DNA of 64,000 nt from CAUZIB01 sp963663925 (GCA_965237405.1 OZ250139.1:2728001-2792000), one strand, 5' to 3'. Counted from the stretch's first letter, positions 36,671 to 44,869 are shown. Made by a program: numbers and translations. The notes: a model not told the origin generated them from the letters alone.

Positions 36671-37468
36671 ATGGCCGGCGAAACTCAACCCCGGGTCGGA
36701 ACAGTGGGGGCACGGCTCCGGGCCGCGCGGGAGGTCAGGCGGCTCTCGGTGCATGCGATCGCGACCACGACCAAGATCCCGGTCGGTGCGCTCGACGCTC
36801 TCGAGGAGAGCGATGTCGCACGGCTGCCAGGCGGCATTTTTTCACGCGGGTTCGTCCGGTCGTACGCGGCCGCGGTCGGGCTCAACCCCGAGCAGACGGT
36901 ACGCGACTTCGTGGCGCAGCTGCCAGCGCACGAGAGCGCCACGGACGCGGTGTCCGACGACCGGCCGCACGGGTATCACCGCTCGACACGTCAGTGGCTC
37001 GTGGCCGGGCTAGTGCTTTGGGGGGTGCTGGTCTGTAGCGCGGGGGCGACGCTCCTCTTCGTCGTCGGGATACCCGGCCTGCCCACCCGCACCGATACAC
37101 CACCGGGGCCAGCCGTCGCGATGGCACCGGAACCGGCGCTGTCGCCTCGTCTGGCGGTCCCGGTTCGTGAGCTCCCCTCCCCTACGATCGAACTGGTCCC
37201 ACAGGCCCCGCTTACGATTGTGCTGCGGCCGCGGCGAGACTGCTGGGTCTCGCTGAGGATCGACGGCGAGTCGGTGGTGCGGCGCGTTATGCGCGCTGGA
37301 GAGCAGGAAACCTATGGGGGGCGCGCCGAGATTATTCTAAACGTCGGGGACGCCGGGGCGTTCGCGTTCGCGATCAACCAGCGCGCTGGCCGGGCGCTCG
37401 GAGCCTCGGGCCAAGTCGTGACCGTGCGCCTGACGCCGCAGAACTACGCCGACTACGTCGAACCGTGA
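36671..37468 (+). CDS. rodZ: RodZ-like HTH membrane protein
   Basis: 265 aa. The N-terminal HTH_25 domain (VGARLRAAREVRRLSVHAIA, KIPVGALDALEESDV, PGGIFSRGFVRSYA) is followed by one transmembrane helix (WLVAGLVLWGVLVCSAGATLLF), a proline-rich linker and a C-terminal DUF4115 beta domain (LTIVLRPRRDCWVSLRIDGE, NVGDAGAFAFAINQR). This is RodZ architecture, a cytoskeleton/shape factor. A RodZ gene between mobile remnants is odd; it may be a paralogue carried as cargo. Remnant E lies ~60 bp downstream. Confidence 0.75.
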   Translation: MAGETQPRVGTVGARLRAAREVRRLSVHAIATTTKIPVGALDALEESDVARLPGGIFSRGFVRSYAAAVGLNPEQTVRDFVAQLPAHESATDAVSDDRPHGYHRSTRQWLVAGLVLWGVLVCSAGATLLFVVGIPGLPTRTDTPPGPAVAMAPEPALSPRLAVPVRELPSPTIELVPQAPLTIVLRPRRDCWVSLRIDGESVVRRVMRAGEQETYGGRAEIILNVGDAGAFAFAINQRAGRALGASGQVVTVRLTPQNYADYVEP

Positions 37469-37528
37469 CGAGCGGCGGTCGAAGCGTCAGCGCGAGACCA
37501 GGACGCCGCCAGCCGTCTCAAACAGGGC

Positions 37529-37648
37529 CTCCGTCTGCCTTTGAGACGCGGGCGTAGCCGATCCGCATGTATCCCAAACGGCCGTTTGCGACACACCGTC
37601 GCGCGCGCCGGCTGGCGTCAGCGACGGTGTGTCGTATCCCGTGTCGAA
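37529..37648 (-). repeat. Resolvase-start/res-site remnant E, with upstream res subsite
   Basis: Arms TATCCCAAACGG and CCGTTTGCGACA (37570-37593), ATG at 37568 opening MRIGYARVSKADGG before breaking off. Upstream a second TGTCG...GTGTCG dyad sits at 37629-37646, consistent with a multi-subsite res locus. Confidence 0.8.
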
Positions 37649-37786
37649 TTCTATGTCGTGCAGACGTCGAGTGCGTGTGCCAGTAGGGATGACTCTCGGC
37701 ACAATCTGGGAACACCTTAGTCGTAGTCTGCCAAGGCAGTCGGTGAAGGGAGCGGTGCCGCGCGGTCCGGCGACCGGTTGTGGTCG

Positions 37787-39370
37787 CTACGCCATGGGAA
37801 GGCGCTCTTGTCCGGGAGGAGTTGAGCAACCAAGCGATGTCCGAAACGCTGGATTGATTGCGAAGTTGGCGCCGCCCGTCTGCAGAGCCGCAAACAACTT
37901 TCGTATATTGTAATTGACGTGATACGCGAACAGCGGGTCGCCATCATTGGACGCTTGGACTCCGATGAATCCGAACCACAACAATAGTTCGATTAGCGGC
38001 CTGCTTTCAGCCTCCCAGAGACCCGCGTCAGTTAGTCGCTTCGTTAGGTCAGCTTCCGACATGCGCGTGGGGCAGTTGATGAAGCTATATAAGACCTCCT
38101 CATAGTCTTTGTTGACGCTTGCCAGTTCGAATATTAGGGACTGAAGCAACTCTTCGGAATGATTCTCTTCAGCCTTTAACATGTCGTCATCGGTGACCAT
38201 AGTATGGCCTCGATTTATCGCTATTCCAACGGCCCTGTTCAAGAACGCAAGAAGTTCTCGTGGTCTCATTAGCGAGCGCTCGAGGACGAACGCGAAGGCG
38301 GGCCGCGTTCCGACGTGTCTGTCAAACAAAGCACTCCATACGTCGTCAAAATCGCCGTTTATACCGGTGGTGCTCGTGATTCGTTTGGCGACGATGTCTT
38401 TGAAGACTTCGGGGTCATCCCAACCCAGTGTAATCGCGGTGTCTTTTCCCTTGTCTGACGTTTCGAGGATGAGGTGTTCGTAGATGTCGTTCCTGATGAA
38501 CACGAGAGACTTGACGTCGACGTCGTGTGCGCCAAGCTCTCTCTGTAGCTTCCTAGTCGAATCCAGTAGTGTGCGCACGATGAGGATATCAACCTGTGAC
38601 GCGCTGCGAGTGGGCCACGCCTTGTCGAGATTGTCCACCAATATCCACACTTCATCCTTATGCTCCAGATACTTTCCGACTACTGAACTCAACGCATGAA
38701 TCTCATCCTTGAAGAGGGTTTCGGTAAAGGCACCAGCTCTGGTGCTCTTGTCCGCCTTCGCGAAGCGCTCAACGAGCCTATCAACCTGTATCAAGAGCCG
38801 TTCAGACATGTCGCCGGCATCGGCCGGACCGTAGCGCTGATACTCGTCGAGTAGGGCACGGAAACATTCGTATCGCTCAGGGTCATTTTCAGCCCACGAA
38901 CTGTCGGAGTCGGAGACCTTCTGAGCCACCTCGCAGAGAAGTATGTAGTTCCAGAACGCGATAAGCGTGTGCATCTGCATCCCTGGCGACAAAGCCTCGA
39001 GGACGATCTCGCGGAGCTTTAGGAATTGGTGTCCCTCAGGCTTCAGGTCCAGCACAAGGTTTCCACGTCCTTTGATAAATGAGTCTCGAATCGCGTAGAA
39101 GATGGCCGTTTTTCCTGAACCTTTTTGGCCGATAACGAGCCTGGCGTGACCGCGTTTGGCCTGGACGAATTGACCCGTGCGAACGAAGTAGTTGCGCAGT
39201 TGACGGCTCTCATTCTCCGCTGCAACGTCGCCAAGGTCTAGACGCTCGAGGAGTCCGTCTGGCAGCAGGGTCTGAGGTAGAGCCCAACCATCCTTCCACT
39301 GCGGAATTGTCTGGCGAAGGATGGGCTCAAGTCTCTGCGGGATCTCGCCCGGTCGGTCATAGCCCGTTGA
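37787..39370 (-). CDS. Sll1717-type P-loop ATPase (C-terminal half of a frameshifted gene)
   Basis: About 528 codons are open up to 39370, but there is no good start codon before a GTG at 39055. Since GQKGSGKT (Walker A) lies upstream of that GTG, the true protein begins further back. Walker B-like EVWILVDNLD, sensor-like SLVFIRNDIYEHL, RPRELLAFLNRAVGIAINRG and a winged-helix-like tail match the 'P-loop ATPase, Sll1717 family'. The frame continues directly from the deoxyribosyltransferase-like gene upstream if one G is removed from the GGG at 39363-39365. I read it as the ATPase half of one ~800-aa protein. Confidence 0.7.
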   Translation of the reverse strand, partial: STGYDRPGEIPQRLEPILRQTIPQWKDGWALPQTLLPDGLLERLDLGDVAAENESRQLRNYFVRTGQFVQAKRGHARLVIGQKGSGKTAIFYAIRDSFIKGRGNLVLDLKPEGHQFLKLREIVLEALSPGMQMHTLIAFWNYILLCEVAQKVSDSDSSWAENDPERYECFRALLDEYQRYGPADAGDMSERLLIQVDRLVERFAKADKSTRAGAFTETLFKDEIHALSSVVGKYLEHKDEVWILVDNLDKAWPTRSASQVDILIVRTLLDSTRKLQRELGAHDVDVKSLVFIRNDIYEHLILETSDKGKDTAITLGWDDPEVFKDIVAKRITSTTGINGDFDDVWSALFDRHVGTRPAFAFVLERSLMRPRELLAFLNRAVGIAINRGHTMVTDDDMLKAEENHSEELLQSLIFELASVNKDYEEVLYSFINCPTRMSEADLTKRLTDAGLWEAESRPLIELLLWFGFIGVQASNDGDPLFAYHVNYNIRKLFAALQTGGANFAINPAFRTSLGCSTPPGQERLPMA

Positions 39371-40205
39371 CTATCTGACGATAGTCAACGGGCTGAGGAA
39401 CATGACCTTCTTGAAGTAGCGACACGCCCCGGCCAGAGGCGACGGCTATGCCCGCGATCAAAGCACACCGCGCATTATGCACCTCCGAACCTGTTCGGTC
39501 GGGGCTGAGGAGATGCCCGACGAGGGCAAAACACTCGCCGACGGCCTTTCTTGCTTCCTGAAGTGATAGCCGGGACGACTCCAGAGGGTCGTAGGCTTTG
39601 TAGTTCAAGACGCTCTTATTAAGCGCCGCCATCAACCTGACTTCGGCTTCAATTGGAATAGGGGATTTGAGAACGAAGATTGGCGCGTGTAGATTCTGCG
39701 CGACAGCTGGAAAAGGTATCGGCTGGACTGGCAAGCGATTGTTAAGGGCTTCGACGAGGCCGTCTGCGTTTTGGAAGTCGACGTAGCCAATCACGTCGAG
39801 TAACCCTAACTTATCTAATAACTTACGGTCACGCTCGAACGACGTGTCTCGAATAGGAATAACGGGAAGACCGAGTGCAAGTGCGAAGCCAATCTCGAAC
39901 ATAAGGTTGAAGTTCAAGGTTGTTACGTCGGCGACGACGACGTCAGCGAATCGACAACTCTTGCAGATTGCGCAGAAGACGATTTGGCCTGTTGTATGAA
40001 AGTCCCTCCATGTGAGCCAGTTCTCGTCCTGACGCGACGTTCTCAGCTTCTCGACGGCGGTTTCCAGCGTCTCGGCGATTTGGGGCGGGTCGGATGGGTA
40101 GAGAAAGATACCGTTTACCGGGGCTTGGCCGGCAAACGATTGGTCGCACTCACCCCCAGCGTATTGGCAGAACGCCGGGGGTTGCTGACGGTCTTCGGCA
40201 GACAT
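39357..40205 (-). CDS. Nucleoside 2-deoxyribosyltransferase-like/TIR-like domain protein (N-terminal half)
   Basis: 282 codons from the ATG at 40205. FCQYAGGECDQSF, GIFLYPS, CKSCRFADVVVADVTTLNFN, then LMFEIGFALALGLPVIPIRD is the nucleotide/NAD-binding, deoxyribosyltransferase-like fold. A second similar module (APIFVLKSPIPIEAEVRLMA, ARCALIAGIAVASGRGVSLL) follows. It stops at TGA (39357) right where the ATPase frame starts, and a 1-base correction joins them. Such effector plus STAND-like ATPase pairings are known among antiphage systems; that role is inference. Confidence 0.65.
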   Translation of the reverse strand: MSAEDRQQPPAFCQYAGGECDQSFAGQAPVNGIFLYPSDPPQIAETLETAVEKLRTSRQDENWLTWRDFHTTGQIVFCAICKSCRFADVVVADVTTLNFNLMFEIGFALALGLPVIPIRDTSFERDRKLLDKLGLLDVIGYVDFQNADGLVEALNNRLPVQPIPFPAVAQNLHAPIFVLKSPIPIEAEVRLMAALNKSVLNYKAYDPLESSRLSLQEARKAVGECFALVGHLLSPDRTGSEVHNARCALIAGIAVASGRGVSLLQEGHVPQPVDYRQIVNGL

Positions 40206-40858
40206 AGTCAAGACCGAGGCTCGGGTAGTCAGGGGAGTCATTCCGTAGGTGTGAGGCTCCCATCTACTGTAGCGGCAACGGGGGTCTTCGGAGAACTCCA
40301 AAGGTCCACGATCTGCCGGTTCAACACCCGCGCGAGAGATCGGACATCTCCACTGACACTAGATTTAGTGTGCCTAACGTGCCGCTTCAGCCGCGGCGGC
40401 TCACGATCGCACGGGCCGCCGCCGGCTGCATCGAGAAGCATGTCCTTGTAGATCCGCGTAGATCCGATCCGTCGGTACGAGTACGTCGTAGAATTGTGAG
40501 TTCCCGACGATATAGTGCAACTTGACCCCGGATCCGCGCCACAAATGATGTCACGGTTTCGTGGCTCATGCGCCGCCTCATGCGCGAATTTCTTGAACGG
40601 CGGGAGCGCGAAGGCTCATTCCGGTTAGAGATCCGTCGTCCCCCCTGTGCCAATGATCTGTGAGACAACCTTCCTGATGAGATTAGTGTAGGGGCGGGGA
40701 GGGACGGAGAGATGACTCGCATGCCAGAAGCCGTGGAGCTGGACGTGGTCGCGGGGCCGGGGCGGAGGGAGCCCAGAGGGCGACGGGACGCCCCGGCCCC
40801 GTGACCACGTCAGGCGCGCCCGACCCCGACCCGGAGGTGCCGGCAACGGTCCAGCGGC

Positions 40859-41633
40859 GCGCTTCCCCGCAGAATATCGGCTCCGCATTCTCAAGCAAGC
40901 CGACGCCTGCAAGAAGCCCGGCGAGGTGGGCGCCCTGTTGCGGCGCGAGGGGTTGTACTCGTCGCTGCTGGCGAACTGGCGGCGGCAGCGCGAGGCGGGC
41001 GCCCTGCGGGAGATGCGCGGGCGTCGCGGGGGGCCGCCGCCCCGCCACGTCGACCCGCGCGTGAAACAGCTCGAGGCGGAGAACCGCCGACTCCAACGGA
41101 AGCTGCAGCGGGCGGCGACGATCATCACGCTCCAAAAAAAGTTGCCGAGATCCTGGGGATCCCCCTGACACCCCTCGACGACGACGAGACCGACTGATGC
41201 GTGCCATCGAGGCCGTCACAACGCCGGGCGAGACCGCGGCGCTGTGTCACAGCGTCGGCGTGTCCCGGGCATCGTTCTATCGCCGGCGGCGCCAAGCGCC
41301 ACACCACCGCGGCCCCGTGTGCTGTCGCCGCGCGCGCTGGGTGTCACCGAACGCCAGGCGGTGCTCGACGTGTTGCACAGCGAGCGGTTCATCGACCAAT
41401 CGCCCGCCGAGGTCCATGCCACGTTGCTCGAGGAGCAGACGTACCTCTGTGCTCCGCGCACGATGTATCGCGTGCTCGCAGCGGCCAAGGAAGTGCGCGA
41501 GCGGCGCGCCCAGGCCCGGCATCCGGCGTATACCGCATCCGAGCTCGTGGCGACGCGCCCGAATCAGGTCTGGTCCTGGGACATCACCAAACTCAAGGGC
41601 CCGATCCCGTATCTCTACTACTCGCTGGCGGGC
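40859..41633 (+). mobile_element. Truncated IS3-family remnant (orfA plus start of orfB)
   Basis: OrfA reads RFPAEYRLRILKQADACKKP, GALLRREGLYSSLLANWRRQ and LEAENRRLQRKLQRAATII up to an A7G run, after which VAEILGIPLTPLDDDETD is in the -1 frame. OrfB starts MRAIEAVTTPGETAALCHSV, shifts frame in a C run, and continues to PNQVWSWDITKLKGP (first catalytic Asp), where it is cut off. Before it, 40302-40858 shows no recognisable gene. Confidence 0.7.
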
Positions 41634-41967
41634 AGAGCGTCTACCAGGCTTCGACCAAGCGCCCGATTTCGTGATCCCGAACGAATTCAACCCCCAAGTC
41701 GTGATTGAAGCAAAGCTCACCGAGGACGACGGCACGGCGCGCGATAAGGTGACGCGCGTTCAGCACCTCGGCTCGCTCAGTATGGAAAATCGGCCGTCGG
41801 ACCAGCCGAAGTTCGAGGTGATCGCCTGTATTGCCGGACGAGGATTCGGCGTGCGGCGCGAGGACATGAAAAAGCTCCTTCTTTCGACCAAAGGCAAGGT
41901 CTTTACTCTGTAAAATATGCAGCAATTCGTCGAACACACTCGGCTGAAAGAGTTCCGCTCACGCTAG
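41634..41967 (+). pseudogene. C-terminal remnant of a PD-(D/E)XK restriction endonuclease
   Basis: The frame FDQAPDFVIPNEFNPQVVIE, then AKLTEDDGTARDKVTRVQHL carries the PD...ExK nuclease core (PD, then EAK). It continues FEVIACIAGRGFGVRREDMK and GKVFTL, a TAA, then NMQQFVEHTRLKEFRSR in the same frame. The TAA looks like a point stop inside the original tail. The N-terminal part was replaced by the IS3 remnant. Probably a type II restriction enzyme. Confidence 0.55.
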
Positions 41968-42238
41968 TCCCAGCGGTTGAAGCCGGGCGTTAGTGGCCAC
42001 GCCCGTGGCCATCCGAAAAGCCATAAGTGCCCCCCCAGAATCGTCGATTCTTGGCCCCCGGCGGGGGCCGATGTTGCACTCCGGCCCCCACGCCTTTCGG
42101 GTCGCTCAGAGTCAATTGTTCCCTCCGGGAAAGGGTAAAGCCTCAGTTGGAAAGATGATCGATAAGTCCCGTTATCGTGAAGGATTGGCCTGCAGCCGAT
42201 GCCCGACGGCGCGCTGGTGATCGTCATCGAGGGGACGC

Positions 42239-42254
42239 GGGGGGGGGGGGGGGG
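42239..42254 (+). repeat. Poly-G tract (16 G)
   Basis: Sixteen consecutive G lie just upstream of the methyltransferase-like remnant. Possible slippage site or assembly artefact. A GGCCCC...GGGGCC dyad sits nearby at about 42052-42068; 41968-42238 otherwise shows no gene. Confidence 0.8.
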
Positions 42255-42289
42255 ACGTGACCCGGCGGGGCCCTCTATGCCCGCCAGGC

Positions 42290-42483
42290 GACTGGTGCCT
42301 TCGCCGGGACGACCGTCACACGCGGCACGGCGAAAACAAACTCTACGCGGCTCGTTCGAAGACAAGCCGATCGTTCTGGACGACACGTGCTACTTCGTGC
42401 CCTGCGGTTCGAAGGCTGAGGCGGTTTGCGTCCACGGCTTGACGAGCTCTGTGTTCCGCAACGCCCCTAATTGGTGTGGGTAG
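42290..42483 (+). pseudogene. Probable C-terminal remnant of an N6-adenine DNA methyltransferase
   Basis: SFEDKPIVLDDTCYFVPCGS, then KAEAVCVHGLTSS resembles the substrate-recognition tail of type II adenine methyltransferases (the VxxDDTCYFxPC block). KLYA just before it lies in another frame, so the fragment is frameshifted as well as 5'-truncated. It follows a restriction-endonuclease remnant by ~300 bp, suggesting one lost restriction-modification system. Confidence 0.45.
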
Positions 42484-42500
42484 ACCCCCTAGTTGATATG

Positions 42501-42525
42501 AATAATACATATAGTATGTATTATT
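42501..42525. repeat. AT-rich perfect palindrome beside the partition genes
   Basis: AATAATACATA and TATGTATTATT with a TAG centre, 8 bp beyond the end of the ParB-like gene, in a short AT-only island. It may be a centromere-like (parS) site or a terminator for the minus-strand pair. Confidence 0.55.
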
Positions 42526-42532
42526 TATACTA

Positions 42533-42904
42533 TCATTGCACCCTCTTGCCCGGGCCGGGCTTGAGCTTCTCGACGCCTTTCACTAGAGCAAGAAATTCTT
42601 TCGCCTGCATCTGAGCGAGTGCACGCAGGCCCGCGCGAACGATCTCGCTTCTCGCGGCGCTGTGCCGTCCTTCAAGACAGCGCTGCTGCAGCGCTGGCAA
42701 CAGTTCGCTATCCGCTTCGGCTAGGGTAAATGTAGCGCGGACCGCCCGTTCCTTCGATGGCGGCGCGGGCGTGGCTGGAAGCACTGCGCGCTGCCTTCCC
42801 TGCCCTCCTAGAATGGAATCGGCGCTGGCAAAGCGCTGCTCTACAGCGATGTCTTCATCTTGCAGCGATCTGCTTAGCGCGCCGCTTAGCGGATCTTTGC
42901 CCAT
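42533..42904 (-). CDS. ParB-like/plasmid partition partner protein
   Basis: 123 aa from the ATG at 42904, overlapping the end of parA by 50 bp. The N-terminus is disordered (GKDPLSGALSRSLQDEDIAV); the C-terminus (VRATFTLAEADSELLPALQQ, SEIVRAGLRALAQM) has ribbon-helix-helix character, as in small DNA-binding partition partners. Position after a ParA ATPase supports the role; the sequence alone does not prove it. Confidence 0.6.
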   Translation of the reverse strand: MGKDPLSGALSRSLQDEDIAVEQRFASADSILGGQGRQRAVLPATPAPPSKERAVRATFTLAEADSELLPALQQRCLEGRHSAARSEIVRAGLRALAQMQAKEFLALVKGVEKLKPGPGKRVQ

Positions 42905-43577
42905 GGTTAGTTTCTCCTTTGAGGACAGATAACAGCTCATCTGTAAGGGCCTCAACCTCAGTGATCGCGGCCGTCGCAACGGTTCCCAGGCCTTGGACGG
43001 TCTGGCCGTACGCCGCTGCATGTTTGTAAACCTCACGATCGCCAATCTGCGTATTGCAGAGCGGAATAGCAAACGCAGACAAAATCTTCCGGGTCTCAGC
43101 GGCAAGCCTCGTATTCGGCTTTTGTCTGTTGATCAGCAGCCGCGCGGTCAGTTGCTCATTGAGAGCAGCGGCTGCTTCGATGACCTTGCGGATGGCAACG
43201 CCCGCCCAGAGATCGAGTGGCGAGGGAACGACTGGCACAAGGGCAAGGTCGGCAATCAGTAACGCGCTCTGCGCCACTGGCGAGTTTGCGGAGGGCGGGC
43301 AGTCGATGACGATGTAGTCGTGATCGGCGACGAACTTTTGCACCTCGCGGTGCAGCTTGGCATCTGTTTTGCCAAGCCCGGCGATGCGCGCCGGAAAGGG
43401 GGCTTCATCGGATGCCGAGGCCGCCCAACGGGTCGCCGATCCTTGTTCGGAGTCAGCATCGACCACAAGCACCTTGGACCCGCGACGACCGAGGGTGCCG
43501 GCCAGCACCATCGCGACGGTGCTCTTGCCGGGGCCGCCTTTCTGGTTCACAACAGCGATGATTTTGGCTTGTGACAT
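42855..43577 (-). CDS. parA: ParA-family partition ATPase
   Basis: 240 aa. Deviant Walker A KGGPGKSTVAMVLAG, VVDADSEQGSATRWA, DHDYIVIDCPPSANSPV (Walker B) and LVPVVPSPLDLWAG are the ParA/MinD hallmarks; no N-terminal HTH, so type Ib-like. The upstream 43578-43625 is AT-rich with ATGAT repeats, a candidate operator or parS. Together with the RepA and TrbB remnants nearby it marks plasmid-derived DNA. Confidence 0.88.
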   Translation of the reverse strand: MSQAKIIAVVNQKGGPGKSTVAMVLAGTLGRRGSKVLVVDADSEQGSATRWAASASDEAPFPARIAGLGKTDAKLHREVQKFVADHDYIVIDCPPSANSPVAQSALLIADLALVPVVPSPLDLWAGVAIRKVIEAAAALNEQLTARLLINRQKPNTRLAAETRKILSAFAIPLCNTQIGDREVYKHAAAYGQTVQGLGTVATAAITEVEALTDELLSVLKGETNHGQRSAKRRAKQIAAR

Positions 43578-43691
43578 ATGATACGAATCATCATGATAAT
43601 ATGAACGATATAGATTATTTGCACTAATTAGTAATGAGAATACTTGACTCGTGGTCTCGAAAACAAGAAGACAGGCGGGCGTGCCGCGGCC

Positions 43692-43862
43692 TCAGACGGT
43701 CACGCGGTCGAGGCGTTGGATGTCCCAGGTGTTCGTCCCGGCGGCGTAGCCGTGCACAAATGCGGCTTCTTCGACGACGCGCCGCCCCTCGCGGCGCGTC
43801 ATGTGGATCACCATCGCGATCCCGTCCACCACGCCCCGACACAGGCGCACGCACCGTCTCGA
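43692..43862 (-). pseudogene. C-terminal remnant of a conjugative TrbB/VirB11-type ATPase
   Basis: Minus-strand frame CRGVVDGIAMVIHMTRREGR, then RVVEEAAFVHGYAAGTNTWD and QRLDRVTV-stop resembles the tail of VirB11/TrbB ATPases (xAVDxxVxIxRxxxGRRVxExxxVxGY). No Walker motifs remain. The assignment is moderate; neighbouring plasmid functions support it. Confidence 0.4.
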
Positions 43863-43907
43863 CTTTAATGACTCATAGGAGCGCGTCGCGGGCGGGCGCC
43901 CGGGACG

Positions 43908-44129
43908 CTAGCGCTCGAAGAGCCGTCGGGCCACGCCGGACTGGCGGATGATGCTGGACAGCGTGCCAAGCGTGAGTTCGGCATGGTCCGGGACCGGAAC
44001 GGTCGTCGTGGTGCTGCCGAATCGCTGCTGCATGACGATGTGACTGCCACGCTGTCGAACGACTGAGAATTCCTGGCCTTCGAGAATCTGGCACACCTCG
44101 CGGCCAGAGAGGACGCGCAGTTTACCCAA
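43908..44129 (-). CDS. hicA: HicA-type toxin (mRNA interferase)
   Basis: 73 aa with a TTG start overlapping the hicB stop. LSGREVCQILEGQEFSVVRQ, then RGSHIVMQQ carries the conserved GSH catalytic His, followed by TVPVPDHAELTLGTLSSIIR. This is the complete double-stranded-RBD-like HicA fold. The antitoxin gene lies upstream, so expression order is B then A. A longer frame upstream overlaps hicB fully and is not credible. Confidence 0.85.
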   Translation of the reverse strand: MGKLRVLSGREVCQILEGQEFSVVRQRGSHIVMQQRFGSTTTTVPVPDHAELTLGTLSSIIRQSGVARRLFER

Positions 44130-44349
44130 CCGCGACCTCGACGCGCGTGACGAACACTTCGCTGTGCAACCGTCGGGCAACCTCGGTCGGATCGGCGGAC
44201 TCGAAGAACAGTTCTAACGCCTCGATGAGGCTGGTCCTCGCGGTCTCGACCGTCTGGCCTTGGCTTGCAATATCGAGTTCTGGGCAGAGGGCGACGTACA
44301 TGTCGCCCTCACGTTCAATGATGGCGGTCACCTGGCGCGTGGATTCCAT
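44122..44349 (-). CDS. hicB: HicB-type antitoxin
   Basis: 75 aa. VTAIIEREGDMYVALCPELD, then IASQGQTVETARTSLIEALE and LFFES is the HicB partial RNase H-like fold. No C-terminal DNA-binding domain is visible, so autoregulation may need another factor. It overlaps hicA by 8 bp. Confidence 0.88.
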   Translation of the reverse strand: MESTRQVTAIIEREGDMYVALCPELDIASQGQTVETARTSLIEALELFFESADPTEVARRLHSEVFVTRVEVAVG

Positions 44350-44460
44350 GGCGCAATGATAGCAGCCAGCGGGCGCTCGCCATCCCCGAGAGTTTCACGT
44401 ATCATGCAGCGATTTTGTTGACATGGTGGCACTGAGAACATTGGTCCTCCTTCTGGAGCG

Positions 44461-44810
44461 ATGAGCGACCCTTCTCGACCCGTCAGCGGGTTCGTGCCCC
44501 TCGGCGATATGGCCGCGGCGGTCGACCTGCCTGGCGGTCGCGGCCTGTCCCCCGCCACGCCCCAAGCCCGGCACCACTTCACCACACTGCAGCAGGTCAA
44601 TCAGCTCGTCGAGGCCAGCGAAGCGGCGCCCGATCTCGGCTTCATGGCGCGGCTGCTCGCACTGTGCAGTCTGCCGCGCAGGAACCCCGGCTCGCAGATT
44701 CGGTACATCCGTCACAACGGGCCGTACACGCTCGCCATGACCGCCGGGGTCAACACGAGACTGCCGTACGGCACCCTGGCCGCGTCTGCTCCTGGCGGCG
44801 TTGGTGCGCG
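44461..44810 (+). pseudogene. repA: Plasmid replication initiator RepA, truncated N-terminal part
   Basis: PDLGFMARLLALCSLPRRNP, then GSQIRYIRHNGPYTLAMTAG and LPYGTL is the signature of RepA_C-type plasmid initiators (LALCSLPR, Y-RxNGPYTL-MTA, LPYGxLPRLLLAW). A 1-base shift after GTL moves PRLLLAALVRG to another frame, and the gene is then cut by an IS5-type element. Only about a third of a typical RepA remains. Confidence 0.65.
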
Positions 44811-44869
44811 GAAACAAGTGTTCGTCGTGGCCCTGGCCATCGTGACGGCCGAAGGGGCATGATCTCGAC

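Noticed and set aside
40302..40858. Possible small gene between the defence candidate and the IS3 remnant
   Set aside because: Frames present are arginine/serine-rich with no ribosome site or family resemblance.
41101..41168. Programmed -1 frameshift (A7G) in the orfA of the IS3 remnant
   Set aside because: In this subgroup OrfA normally reads through VAEILGIP in one frame, and orfB has a further shift and truncation, so simple decay is more likely.
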